From assembly GCA_947461435.1 (NCBI GenBank), contig CANHLE010000006.1, forward strand, positions 1 through 64,000: a stretch of 64,000 nucleotides of DNA, in the 5' to 3' direction. The notes under the pieces were generated by a model. It was not told the DNA's origin, did no database searches, and saw only the letters and a list, made by a program, of their open reading frames with translations. Source of the stretch: Paracoccaceae bacterium. Its GTDB lineage: Bacteria > Pseudomonadota > Alphaproteobacteria > Rhodobacterales > Rhodobacteraceae. Numbering within the stretch: the first letter of the stretch is position 1; every line of letters begins with the position of its first letter. Below are positions 9,719-17,348 of this stretch, one piece after another. The translations under genes were made by a program, and so were the position numbers.

Positions 9719-10450
9719 ATGGAATGGCAGGATCAGGGCATGGTGATCGCGGTGCGCCCGCATGGCGAAACCTCGGCGATCGTCGAGGCGTTCACCGCCT
9801 TGCATGGCCGCCATTCCGGCGTGGTGCGCGGCGGAACCTCGCGCAAAAAGGCCGCCTTCCTTCAACCCGGCGCGCAGGTGGCGCTGTCTTGGCGCGCGCG
9901 TTTGCAAGATCACCTTGGTGCCTTTGACATTGAACCCATCCATTCCCGCGCCGCCCTGATGGGCGATCGGGCTGGCCTTGCCGCCTTGAATGCGGTCTGC
10001 GCCTTGCTGCATCTTGCGCTGCCGGAACGCGAATCGCATCCCGCCCTTTACGACGCCACCATCGGCTTTGTGAACCGCGTCGAATCTGGCCTTCCCGGAT
10101 GGCCCACCGACTATCCCCGATGGGAACTTGCTTTGCTGCAAGACCTCGGTTTCGCCTTGGATCTGGAAAGCTGTGCCGTCACCGGCGCGCGCGAGGGGTT
10201 GGCCTATGTCAGTCCCCGCACGGGCCGCGCCGTCAGCATCGACGGTGCGGGTGATTTCGCGCCGCGCCTTCTGCCCCTGCCGCGTTTCCTGCGCCCGGGC
10301 GGCAATCGGGGCGACGCGCTTGATGCGCAAGACATCACCGATGCCCTGCGCCTGACGGGTCATTTCCTGAACCTTGGTCTTGAACCCATCCTCGCTGGCC
10401 GCCCGCTTCCCGAAGCGCGGGTGCGCCTCGCCGCCGTCTTGGCACGCTGA
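9719..10450 (+). CDS. recO: DNA repair protein RecO
   Basis: 243 residues. RecO anneals ssDNA and helps RecR load RecA at gaps (RecF pathway). Seen: an OB-fold N-terminus with DQGMVIAVRPHGETSAIVEAF and HGRHSGVVRGG, then the helical domain ending in RLTGHFLNLGLEP. Only two Cys are present in the central part, so the four-Cys zinc site of some RecO proteins is absent. It is the last gene of the rpoZ-to-recO block. Confidence 0.93.
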   Translation: MEWQDQGMVIAVRPHGETSAIVEAFTALHGRHSGVVRGGTSRKKAAFLQPGAQVALSWRARLQDHLGAFDIEPIHSRAALMGDRAGLAALNAVCALLHLALPERESHPALYDATIGFVNRVESGLPGWPTDYPRWELALLQDLGFALDLESCAVTGAREGLAYVSPRTGRAVSIDGAGDFAPRLLPLPRFLRPGGNRGDALDAQDITDALRLTGHFLNLGLEPILAGRPLPEARVRLAAVLAR

Positions 10451-10583
10451 CAGCCGCCTCACGCGCGCTCACCTTTGTGTGCCCTCACGCCCATGGGATA
10501 CGCCGTGATCGCCCCCACGCGCTAAGGCTGGTTTCGGGCACAAGCCTGCCCCTCAACCCAGACGATCAACATGGAGATTTCAA

Positions 10584-10862
10584 ATGATCCGATTTGCCCC
10601 CCTGACCGCCGTGATCCTTGGCCTTGGCAGCCTCTCCCTTCCCGCACTCGCCGACGAAATGATGGACCCGATGACCATGACCTGCGCCGACCTGATGGCC
10701 ATGGATATGGACGGCATGATGAAGGCCGGAACCGTCCTGAAAGAGGCGATGAAGGACGACGCAAAGATGATGGCCATGACCGACGAAGAGGTAATGAAGG
10801 CCGCCGAAGAAGCCTGCAAGATGCATGGCGACGGAACGGTGATGGACGCCGTCAAGATGTAA
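10584..10862 (+). CDS. Met-rich HdeA/HdeB-like small periplasmic protein
   Basis: 92 residues. A signal peptide is clear (about residues 1-23, ending LPALA before DEMMDP). The mature part of about 69 residues has two Cys (TCADLMAMD and EEACKMHG), placed as in HdeA-type acid-stress chaperones where they form a disulfide. It is unusual in composition: 17 of about 69 mature residues are Met, with many Asp/Glu/Lys. The ATG has GGAG seven bases upstream. I infer a periplasmic stress or metal-buffering role, and the HdeA link rests on Cys spacing and the TC-DLMAMD motif only. Confidence 0.65.
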   Translation: MIRFAPLTAVILGLGSLSLPALADEMMDPMTMTCADLMAMDMDGMMKAGTVLKEAMKDDAKMMAMTDEEVMKAAEEACKMHGDGTVMDAVKM

Positions 10863-10868
10863 CCCGCT

Positions 10869-10913
10869 GGGCGGCCGTCACGGGCCGCCCTTCATCCCCT
10901 CACGCTTGCGTGA
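10869..10913 (+). terminator. Tandem hairpins after the Met-rich gene
   Basis: GGGCGGCC (10869-10876) pairs with GGCCGCCC (10883-10890). A second hairpin TCACGC-TT-GCGTGA (10900-10913) follows and is trailed by CATTTTAT. Together they probably end transcription of the small gene. Confidence 0.55.
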
Positions 10914-10993
10914 CATTTTATACGAATGCACCCTTGAAACCGGGCGGGCATGCCCCCAAATCACGCTGTGCAGGCCGGGCCCCTCTGGCGGCA

Positions 10994-11046
10994 TGTTCAG
11001 TTCATGAACAGCCGTGATGTCGGACTGCACTCGAGCGCGCTCGGGT
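10994..11046 (+). promoter_or_regulatory. Leader of TerC gene with inverted repeats
   Basis: The stretch between the terminator and the TerC start (about 190 bases) holds TGTTCA-N5-TGAACA (10994-11010) and the palindrome CGAGCGCGCTCG (11032-11043, extendable to 11029-11046). TerC/Alx genes elsewhere are often under a Mn2+ (yybP-ykoY) riboswitch. I cannot recognise that consensus here, so these are only candidate regulatory elements. Confidence 0.3.
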
Positions 11047-11103
11047 CGGCCCGGTTTCTTGCCAGCCTGCCCAAGCCGCATCCCGTAACACCAGGAGGCG
11101 ACT

Positions 11104-12096
11104 TTGGATTTTCTCTTCACCTTGTTTCTCGGCACACCCATCTGGATGTGGTTCACCTTTATCGGCGTGGTCTTGGCCCTGTTGGTCTTGGATCTTGGCC
11201 TTCTGAACAAGGGCGATCACGAAATTGGCGTGGCCGAAAGCTTGAAACTTTCGGCATTGTATATCGCCTTGGGCTTGGGCTTTTCCGGGTTCATCTATTG
11301 GCAAATGGATTTCACCTCCACCGCCCATTACCTCACCGCCTTTGTGGTCGAAAAAACCCTCGCTCTGGACAACATCTTTGTCATCGCGCTGATCTTTTCC
11401 TTCTTCGCCATCCCCCGCGCCTATCAGCACCGCGTGCTGTTCTGGGGTATCCTTGGGGTGATCGTTCTGCGCGGATTGATGATCGGCCTTGGCGCAACCC
11501 TCGTCGCGCAGTACCACTGGATCCTCTATATCTTCGCGGTCTTCCTGATCCTGACAGGGGTGAAGATGCTTTTCGCCTCGGGCGAGAAAACCCATGACAT
11601 CGCCTCGAACCCGGTCTTGAAATTCTTCAAGCGCCGCATGCGCGTCACCGAAGATCTGCACGGCAACAGCTTTTTCGTCACACAGCCCGATCCGGGCACG
11701 GGCAAACTGGTCACCTTTGCCACGCCCTTGTTTCTGGCGCTGGTGCTGATCGAAATTGCCGACCTGATCTTCGCGGTGGATTCGGTCCCGGCCGTGTTCA
11801 CCATCACAACCGATCCCTTCATCGTCTACACCTCGAACATCTTCGCGATCTTGGGCCTGCGCGCGCTTTACTTTGCCTTGGCCGCCATCCTGCACCGCTT
11901 CGCCTATCTCAAGTACGCGCTGTCGATCCTTTTGATCTTCATCGGCTCCAAGATCTTCATCGCGGAACTGATGGACTGGGAAAAGTTCCCCGCCTCGCTC
12001 TCGCTGGGCATCACCTTTGCGATCCTTGCCGCGGGCGTGCTGTTTTCCTTGTGGAAAACAAAGGATGCCACGGGCGATCAAAAAACGGTTCAGTGA
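11104..12096 (+). CDS. TerC/Alx family integral membrane protein
   Basis: 330 residues with about eight or nine hydrophobic segments. Diagnostic blocks: VVEKTLALDNIFVIALIF near residue 83, and LALVLIEIADLIFAVDSVPA near 215, with the buried acidic residues of the TerC family. Members include Alx and TerC, linked to Mn2+ export, pH response and tellurite resistance; metal export is the likeliest role here by family knowledge. The start is TTG with a strong AGGAGG (11093-11098) five bases upstream. A strong terminator follows. Confidence 0.88.
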   Translation: MDFLFTLFLGTPIWMWFTFIGVVLALLVLDLGLLNKGDHEIGVAESLKLSALYIALGLGFSGFIYWQMDFTSTAHYLTAFVVEKTLALDNIFVIALIFSFFAIPRAYQHRVLFWGILGVIVLRGLMIGLGATLVAQYHWILYIFAVFLILTGVKMLFASGEKTHDIASNPVLKFFKRRMRVTEDLHGNSFFVTQPDPGTGKLVTFATPLFLALVLIEIADLIFAVDSVPAVFTITTDPFIVYTSNIFAILGLRALYFALAAILHRFAYLKYALSILLIFIGSKIFIAELMDWEKFPASLSLGITFAILAAGVLFSLWKTKDATGDQKTVQ

Positions 12097-12113
12097 TCAT
12101 AATCCTGCTCTGC

Positions 12114-12148
12114 ACGGCCCCGAAGATCTCTTCGGGGCCGTTCCTTTT
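12114..12148 (+). terminator. Rho-independent terminator of TerC gene
   Basis: CGGCCCCGAAG (12115-12125), loop ATCT, CTTCGGGGCCG (12130-12140), then TTCCTTTT: a perfect 11-bp stem (12 with the flanking A-T) and a T-rich tail. Confidence 0.9.
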
Positions 12149-12178
12149 GCGGCCCCGGCACCGTGGGCGGAAATCGGT

Positions 12179-12194
12179 CTTGCAATTTTGCAAG
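12179..12194 (+). promoter_or_regulatory. Palindromic operator candidate upstream of XRE-cupin regulator
   Basis: CTTGCAA-TT-TTGCAAG is a perfect inverted repeat with 7-bp arms, ending 19 bases before the regulator's ATG. TTGCAA palindromes are known targets of several XRE-family regulators. An autoregulatory operator is inferred. Confidence 0.5.
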
Positions 12195-12213
12195 AAATCC
12201 CCACAGTCCGCGC

Positions 12214-12816
12214 ATGAACCTTCCACCCCCCCTTGGTCCCCTCGGCCCGCGCCTTCGCGCTTTGCGCCTTGCCAAGGGCCTGTCGCTGGCCGACCTTGCC
12301 GCACAAACCGGCGTGTCCGAGGCGACCTTGTCGCGCATCGAAACCGGCCTTAGTCAGGTTTCTGCCCCCCATCTGTATGGCCTCGCCGCCCGGCTTGGCG
12401 TGGATATCTCAACGTTCTTCACCGATCCCGCCCCCCGCGGCACCCGCGCCCTGACCCGCGCGAACCACGGACAGCCCTTTGACAGCCCCCGGCTGTCCGC
12501 CCGGTTGCTGGCGGGCGATCTGCCACACAAATCGATGCACCCCTTCGTGAACACCGTTTGCGCCACCACGGTTGAGGCGGCAGGCGGCCTGTCCGCCCAT
12601 GCGGGCGAGGAATTCTTGCACGTCCTGTCCGGCCATCTCATTCTCCATTCGGCAGCGCATCCGCCTCTGGCCCTTGGCCCGGGTGACAGCCTGTATTTCG
12701 ATGCGCGCGATCCGCACGCCTATACCGCCCGGCACGACCCTGCGACCTTTCTGGTCGTCTCCTCTTCTGACCCTGACCCCCAAGGAATCTCTGATGTCCG
12801 CACCGATCCTCGCTGA
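12214..12816 (+). CDS. XRE-family transcriptional regulator with C-terminal cupin
   Basis: 200 residues. The HTH_3 domain lies at about residues 12-66 (RLRALRLAKGLSLADLAAQT, SEATLSRIETG). The C-terminal cupin_2 domain has EEFLHVLSGHLILH and LGPGDSLYFDARDPH. This layout is typical of small-ligand-sensing repressors such as PuuR or SutR relatives. I start at the ATG at 12214; an upstream ATG would read through the palindrome at 12179-12194. It overlaps the next gene by 23 bases, so the two are probably co-transcribed and the regulator may respond to that enzyme's substrate. Confidence 0.85.
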   Translation: MNLPPPLGPLGPRLRALRLAKGLSLADLAAQTGVSEATLSRIETGLSQVSAPHLYGLAARLGVDISTFFTDPAPRGTRALTRANHGQPFDSPRLSARLLAGDLPHKSMHPFVNTVCATTVEAAGGLSAHAGEEFLHVLSGHLILHSAAHPPLALGPGDSLYFDARDPHAYTARHDPATFLVVSSSDPDPQGISDVRTDPR

Positions 12817-13885
12817 AGTCGTTCTGCCCACCCAAGACCTGCGCGCCGACCTGCCGTTTTATACCAAAACCCTGGGCCTTCGGCTTGAAAACATCTTCCC
12901 GGCCGATAATCCCTCGGTCGCCAGCCTGTCCGGCCATGGGCTGCGCATCCGCATCGAAAAGAATGCACCGGGGCCCGCGGGAAAAATCCGCATCCTGACC
13001 GATGATCCCGCCCAGTTTCCCGGCGACCCACACCTGACCGCCCCCAACGGCACCAGCATTGAAATCGCACCCCTGAACCCGCCTTTGGTTCAACCGCCGA
13101 CCCTGCACGAATTTGGCGTTCGCCGCCTGCGCGATTCCGCCCCTTGGGTGATTGGCCGGGCGGGCATGCACTACCGTGATCTGATCCCCTCGCGCCTTGG
13201 CGGCGCGATGATCGCCAGCCATATCCGCATCCCCGATGGGGGCCCGGTTCCCGACATGGTGCATTACCACACCGTCGGCTTTCAGCTGATCTATTGCTAT
13301 CGCGGCTGGGTGGACGTTCTGTACGAAGATCAAGGCGGCATGATGCGCCTGTCCGCAGGCGATTGCGTGATCCAGCCGCCCGGCATCCGCCACCGCGTCT
13401 GCGAGGCATCGGCCGCCATCGAAGTGATCGAACTGGGCGTGCCTGCCGAACATATTACCACCATCGATCATGGCATGACCCTGCCAAACGGGCAGGGCGA
13501 TCCGGCGCGCGAATGGCAGGGCCAACGCTTTGTCCATCACGTCAAGGATACCGCCCTCTGGCACCCCTTCCGGATCCCCGGCTTCACCTGCCGCGATACG
13601 GGCATCGCCGCCGGCACCAAGGGGGTGGCCAATATCCAGATCGCCAGATTTGATGGCACCGCCACCCCCCCCGCCAGCCGCCACGACAGCGACATCCATT
13701 TCACCTTTGTCATGGAAGGTTCCATGGTCTTGCAGGCCGATGGCCAGCCTGACCGCGATCTTGCCCCCGGCGATGCCTTTGTCCTGCCGCCCGGGCTGCG
13801 CGCCCGCTACACGGCCTGCTCTGACGATCTGGAAATACTGGAGGCAAGCCTTCCGGGCGACTTCAAGACAGAATTTCTGGCATAA
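12794..13885 (+). CDS. VOC-like plus double-cupin protein of unknown function
   Basis: 363 residues. The N-terminal part (about 1-95) reads as a vicinal-oxygen-chelate half-fold (AEVVLPTQDLRADLPFYTKT, LENIFPADNPSVASLSG). Two cupin domains follow: the first with VHYHTVGFQLIYCYRGWVDV and GDCVIQPPGIRHRV, the second with DSDIHFTFVMEGSMVLQADG and PGDAFVLPPGLRARY. The paired His and Glu/Asp residues fit metal binding. The start at 12794 overlaps the regulator gene. A dioxygenase or isomerase is possible, but no substrate can be named. Fusing VOC and bicupin modules is uncommon. Confidence 0.6.
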   Translation: MSAPILAEVVLPTQDLRADLPFYTKTLGLRLENIFPADNPSVASLSGHGLRIRIEKNAPGPAGKIRILTDDPAQFPGDPHLTAPNGTSIEIAPLNPPLVQPPTLHEFGVRRLRDSAPWVIGRAGMHYRDLIPSRLGGAMIASHIRIPDGGPVPDMVHYHTVGFQLIYCYRGWVDVLYEDQGGMMRLSAGDCVIQPPGIRHRVCEASAAIEVIELGVPAEHITTIDHGMTLPNGQGDPAREWQGQRFVHHVKDTALWHPFRIPGFTCRDTGIAAGTKGVANIQIARFDGTATPPASRHDSDIHFTFVMEGSMVLQADGQPDRDLAPGDAFVLPPGLRARYTACSDDLEILEASLPGDFKTEFLA

Positions 13886-13916
13886 AGTTAGGGGCCGGGG
13901 GCGTTTGGTCCCCGGC

Positions 13917-14786
13917 TTACCCCGCCGGACCGCCGTCCAGACCAAAGCCGTCGATCGCCGACAACAAGCCACGCAGCCCCGCGCGATAATCCGGATATTT
14001 CAACTGATATCCCAATTCCTGCTTCATCTTGTCGTTCCGCACGCGCTTGTTCTCGGCATAAAAGCTGCGGGCCATCGGCGTCATCTCGGCCTGATCATAG
14101 GGAATGCCCGGCGGTTCCGGCAGACCCAAAAGCTGCGCGGCATAAGACAGCACATCTTCGGGCGGGGCCGGATCATCGTCGCATAGATTATAGGCTTGCC
14201 CCGGTTCAGACCGCAGGATCGATACCAGAACCGCCCCTGCGATGTCGTCGACATGAATGCGCGAAAACACTTGCCCCGGCTTCAAGATCCGCCGCGCGCT
14301 GCCGTCTCGCACCTTTTCAAACGGCCCGCGTCCGGGGCCATAGATCCCTGCCAGACGAAAGATGTCCAGCGGCAGCCCCGTCGCCTGCCACGCGGCTTCC
14401 GCCGCCACCCGCGCCTCACCGCGCGCGGTGCTGGGCGTCAGGGGGGTTTGCTCGTCGACCCATGCCCCGGCGTGATCGCCGTAAACCGCCGTGGTCGACA
14501 GATATCCCACCCATTGTGGCTGCGCCGCCGCAAGGACCGCCCCAAAGGCGGCCAAGGTCGGGTCCGCGCCTGCCTCGGGCGCAACCGAAATCAGGATATG
14601 GCTGGCCTGTGCAATTTCAGCCGCCACCTGCGGGCCCCAAAGCACGGGCGTCACCCCGCTCGCCGCGATCTGGGCACAGGCCTGCGGCCGCCGTGTCGTC
14701 CCCAAAACCTGCCAGCCCCGCGCCAGCAAGGACGGGGCAAGTGCGCTGGCCGAATAGCCGTGACCGATGGAAAGCAATCTGTTCAT
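13917..14786 (-). CDS. NAD(P)-dependent epimerase/dehydratase-like (extended SDR, YeeZ type)
   Basis: 289 residues. A Rossmann N-terminus LLSIGHGYSASALAPSLLARG has the GxGxxA nucleotide motif. VGYLSTTAVYGDHAGAWVDE carries the Ser/Thr and Tyr of the active site, but the Lys of YxxxK is not in place (YGDHA), as in several YeeZ-like proteins. Later blocks DIFRLAGIYGPGR and FSRIHVDDIAGAVL match the extended SDR fold. I start at MNRLLSIG, because the codons upstream are not family-like. It faces away from amn. The substrate is unknown. Confidence 0.75.
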   Translation of the reverse strand: MNRLLSIGHGYSASALAPSLLARGWQVLGTTRRPQACAQIAASGVTPVLWGPQVAAEIAQASHILISVAPEAGADPTLAAFGAVLAAAQPQWVGYLSTTAVYGDHAGAWVDEQTPLTPSTARGEARVAAEAAWQATGLPLDIFRLAGIYGPGRGPFEKVRDGSARRILKPGQVFSRIHVDDIAGAVLVSILRSEPGQAYNLCDDDPAPPEDVLSYAAQLLGLPEPPGIPYDQAEMTPMARSFYAENKRVRNDKMKQELGYQLKYPDYRAGLRGLLSAIDGFGLDGGPAG

Positions 14787-14888
14787 GGCGCGACTATGTT
14801 CATCCGCGCGCCAAACGGCAAGGGCCGAACCACAGGGCCGCGCTGTCACCAAGACTTCACTTGCACGCGCGCCTCATGTTCTATTTAT

Positions 14889-16394
14889 ATGTCCGATCAA
14901 AAAATGGACGAAAAGATGCAAGACGATTTAATCACTTACCTAACCCCGCCCCCCATGCCCACGCAAATGTTCACCGATGCGGACAGGGCCGTCACCGCGC
15001 TAGAGGCGCTGTACACTCAGGCGACCGATTTTCTGATCGAAGAATTCTCCAAGGTCGTGACCAAGGGCAAACCCCAAACGCGGATCCGCGCCTATTACCC
15101 CGAAATCCGCCTGTCGGTCACCAGCCACCTGAAGGCGGACAGCCGCCTTGCCTTTGGACACGTGGCCAAGCCGGGCGTTTATGCGACCACCATCACCAAC
15201 CCCGGCCTGTTTCGCAACTACCTGATCCAGCAGCTTGCCCTCTTGATGGAAAACCACCGCGTTCCCGTGCAGATCGGCCCATCTGACACGCCCATCCCGG
15301 TGCATTTTGCCGTCGCTGGCCGCCCCGAGGTTTCGGTGCCTCAGGAAGGCACGCTCGACTTCTCGCTGCGCGACGTCTTCGATGTGCCCGACCTTGCCAC
15401 CACCAACGATGACATCGTCAACGGCACCCGGCACTTCAATCCGGACGGCTCTTATCCCTTGGCACCCTTCACCGCGCAGCGCGTTGATTATTCGCTGGCC
15501 CGCCTGTCGCATTACACGGCAACCGACGCCGTGCATTTTCAAAACCACGTCCTGTTCACCAACTATCAGTTCTACGTCGAAGAGTTTGAAACCCACGCCC
15601 GCCAAGCGCTGGGCGATCCGTCCAGAGGCTATACCGAGTTTGTGGCAACCGGGAACCAGATCATCACCACCCCCGATGGCCTGCTGGAACGGTCCACCAA
15701 AACGCCCCAGATGCCAACCTATCACCTCAAACGCGCCGACGGGAACGGCATCACTCTGGTCAACATCGGCGTCGGCCCCTCCAATGCCAAGACCGCGACA
15801 GACCATATCGCGGTACTGCGCCCCCATGCCTGGCTGATGGTCGGCCACTGCGCCGGTCTGCGCAATTCGCAATCGCTGGGCGATTTCTGCCTCGCCCATG
15901 CCTATCTGCGCGAAGACCACGTGCTGGACGACGATCTGCCAATCTGGGTTCCCATCCCGGCATTGGCCGAAATCCAGATCGCGCTCGAAGAAGCCGTGGC
16001 CGAAGTCACCCAGCTGGAAGGGTATGAGCTGAAGCGCATCATGCGCACCGGCACCGTGGCCACCATCGACAACCGCAACTGGGAACTGCGCGATCAATCC
16101 GGCCCCGTGCGCCGCCTGTCGCAATCGCGCGCCATCGCGCTGGATATGGAATCTGCCACCATCGCCGCCAATGGCTTTCGCTTCCGCGTTCCTTACGGCA
16201 CGCTGCTCTGCGTTTCGGACAAACCCCTTCATGGAGAGTTGAAACTGCCCGGCATGGCCTCTGAATTCTACAAAACCCAAGTGTCCCGCCACCTGCAAAT
16301 CGGCATCCGCGCGATGGAGCGTCTTTCTGCGATGCCGATCGAACGCATCCACAGCCGCAAGTTGCGCAGTTTCGACGAAACTGCATTTCTGTGA
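14889..16394 (+). CDS. amn: AMP nucleosidase
   Basis: 501 residues with this start (ATGs at 14904 and 14916 are alternatives; none has a strong ribosome-binding site). The enzyme hydrolyses AMP to adenine and ribose 5-phosphate. Seen: the AMP nucleosidase N-terminal domain (TRIRAYYPEIRLSVTSH, KPGVYATTITNPGLFRNYL), and a phosphorylase-superfamily C-terminal domain with NIGVGPSNAKTATDHIAVLR, WLMVGHCAGLRNSQSLGD and ALDMESATIAANGFRFRVPYG. The length matches the E. coli protein. Confidence 0.93.
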   Translation: MSDQKMDEKMQDDLITYLTPPPMPTQMFTDADRAVTALEALYTQATDFLIEEFSKVVTKGKPQTRIRAYYPEIRLSVTSHLKADSRLAFGHVAKPGVYATTITNPGLFRNYLIQQLALLMENHRVPVQIGPSDTPIPVHFAVAGRPEVSVPQEGTLDFSLRDVFDVPDLATTNDDIVNGTRHFNPDGSYPLAPFTAQRVDYSLARLSHYTATDAVHFQNHVLFTNYQFYVEEFETHARQALGDPSRGYTEFVATGNQIITTPDGLLERSTKTPQMPTYHLKRADGNGITLVNIGVGPSNAKTATDHIAVLRPHAWLMVGHCAGLRNSQSLGDFCLAHAYLREDHVLDDDLPIWVPIPALAEIQIALEEAVAEVTQLEGYELKRIMRTGTVATIDNRNWELRDQSGPVRRLSQSRAIALDMESATIAANGFRFRVPYGTLLCVSDKPLHGELKLPGMASEFYKTQVSRHLQIGIRAMERLSAMPIERIHSRKLRSFDETAFL

Positions 16395-16537
16395 TCTTTG
16401 GTGGCTTGGGGCACTTTCCGCTCAACCTTGCCGCAAAAAATACTTGCGCTTGCCCAAAAACCCTTGTTTAGCAGGGGACGCAGGCCAACCAGGGCCGAAG
16501 TCAACCCGCCGAAGGCGGCACGAACAGGGGATAGAAC

Positions 16538-16825
16538 ATGTCGAAACCAATGACCAAGACGCAGCTTGTTGCCGCACTGGCCGAAGCCATGGGTTCGGAC
16601 AAGAAAACCGCCAACGCTGCCTTGGATGCCATTGCCGCCGTTGTCACCAGCGAAGTCGCTGCCGGGGGGACCGTCACGCTTCCGGGCCTGGGCAAGGTCG
16701 CTTGCCGCGCCCGCCCCGAGCGTATGGTGCGCAACCCCGCCACGGGCGAGCAGATGTCCAAAGCCGCTGACAAGCAGGTGAAATTCACCATCGCCAAGTC
16801 GCTGAAAGATTCCGTCAACGGCTGA
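16538..16825 (+). CDS. hup: HU-family DNA-binding protein
   Basis: 95 residues. Seen: MTKTQLVAALAEAMGSDKKT, LPGLGKVACRARPERMVRNP and ATGEQM, the HU helix-turn-helix body and DNA-grasping arm with the conserved RNPATGE-type tip. It is a histone-like protein that bends DNA non-specifically. It is monocistronic and ends in a strong terminator. Confidence 0.92.
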   Translation: MSKPMTKTQLVAALAEAMGSDKKTANAALDAIAAVVTSEVAAGGTVTLPGLGKVACRARPERMVRNPATGEQMSKAADKQVKFTIAKSLKDSVNG

Positions 16826-16863
16826 TCTTACGGCGCGGCTTTGCGAAACGGCGCAGAAATGCT

Positions 16864-16894
16864 AGGGTTGCCTGATTGAAGGCAACCCTTTTTT
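16864..16894 (+). terminator. Rho-independent terminator of the HU gene
   Basis: GGGTTGCCT (16865-16873), loop GATTGA, AGGCAACCC (16880-16888) and a run of six T. The T-run abuts the next gene's ribosome-binding site. Confidence 0.93.
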
Positions 16895-16907
16895 CATGAG
16901 GCACCCC

Positions 16908-17264
16908 ATGGCCCGCGCCACCGGAATTGGCGGTATCTTCTTTCGCGCCGCAAACCCCACATCCCTTGCTGCATGGTACGACCGTTGGTTTTCCATCACC
17001 GCAGGCGGCATGCCTTGGGAAACAGAGGCGGGAATGACCGTCTTTGCACCCTTCTCAGCCAATACCGATTATTTCCCCGCCGACCGGCAATTCATGATCA
17101 ACCTGCGCGTCGATGACCTTGCCAGCCTGATTACCGCCCTGCGCGCCGATGGCATCGCCGTCGAAACCCGCGCCGAATGGGATGGCACCGGCGAATATGG
17201 CACCTTCGCCCGCATCACCGATCCCGAAGGCAACCCGGTGGAGCTTTGGCAGCCGCCCGGCTGA
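16908..17264 (+). CDS. VOC (glyoxalase/bleomycin-resistance) family protein
   Basis: 118 residues. GIGGIFFRAANPTSLAAWYDR at the start and ARITDPEGNPVELWQPPG at the end are the classic beta-alpha-beta-beta-beta edges of a VOC domain; the final Glu is a metal ligand in many members. The ATG at 16908 has GAGG six bases upstream, so it is preferred over the ATG at 16896. The substrate is unknown. Confidence 0.82.
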   Translation: MARATGIGGIFFRAANPTSLAAWYDRWFSITAGGMPWETEAGMTVFAPFSANTDYFPADRQFMINLRVDDLASLITALRADGIAVETRAEWDGTGEYGTFARITDPEGNPVELWQPPG

Positions 17265-17348
17265 CAGGCGCCGCCCACCGCGCGCGCCCTTCAGGCCATC
17301 TTAATCTGCCCTCCTGCCTTCTGCGGCAAACCGCAAAGGGCACAGAAC

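Noticed and set aside
10920..11103. yybP-ykoY Mn2+ riboswitch ahead of the TerC gene
   Set aside because: Considered because of the gene family, but the conserved core could not be found by eye.
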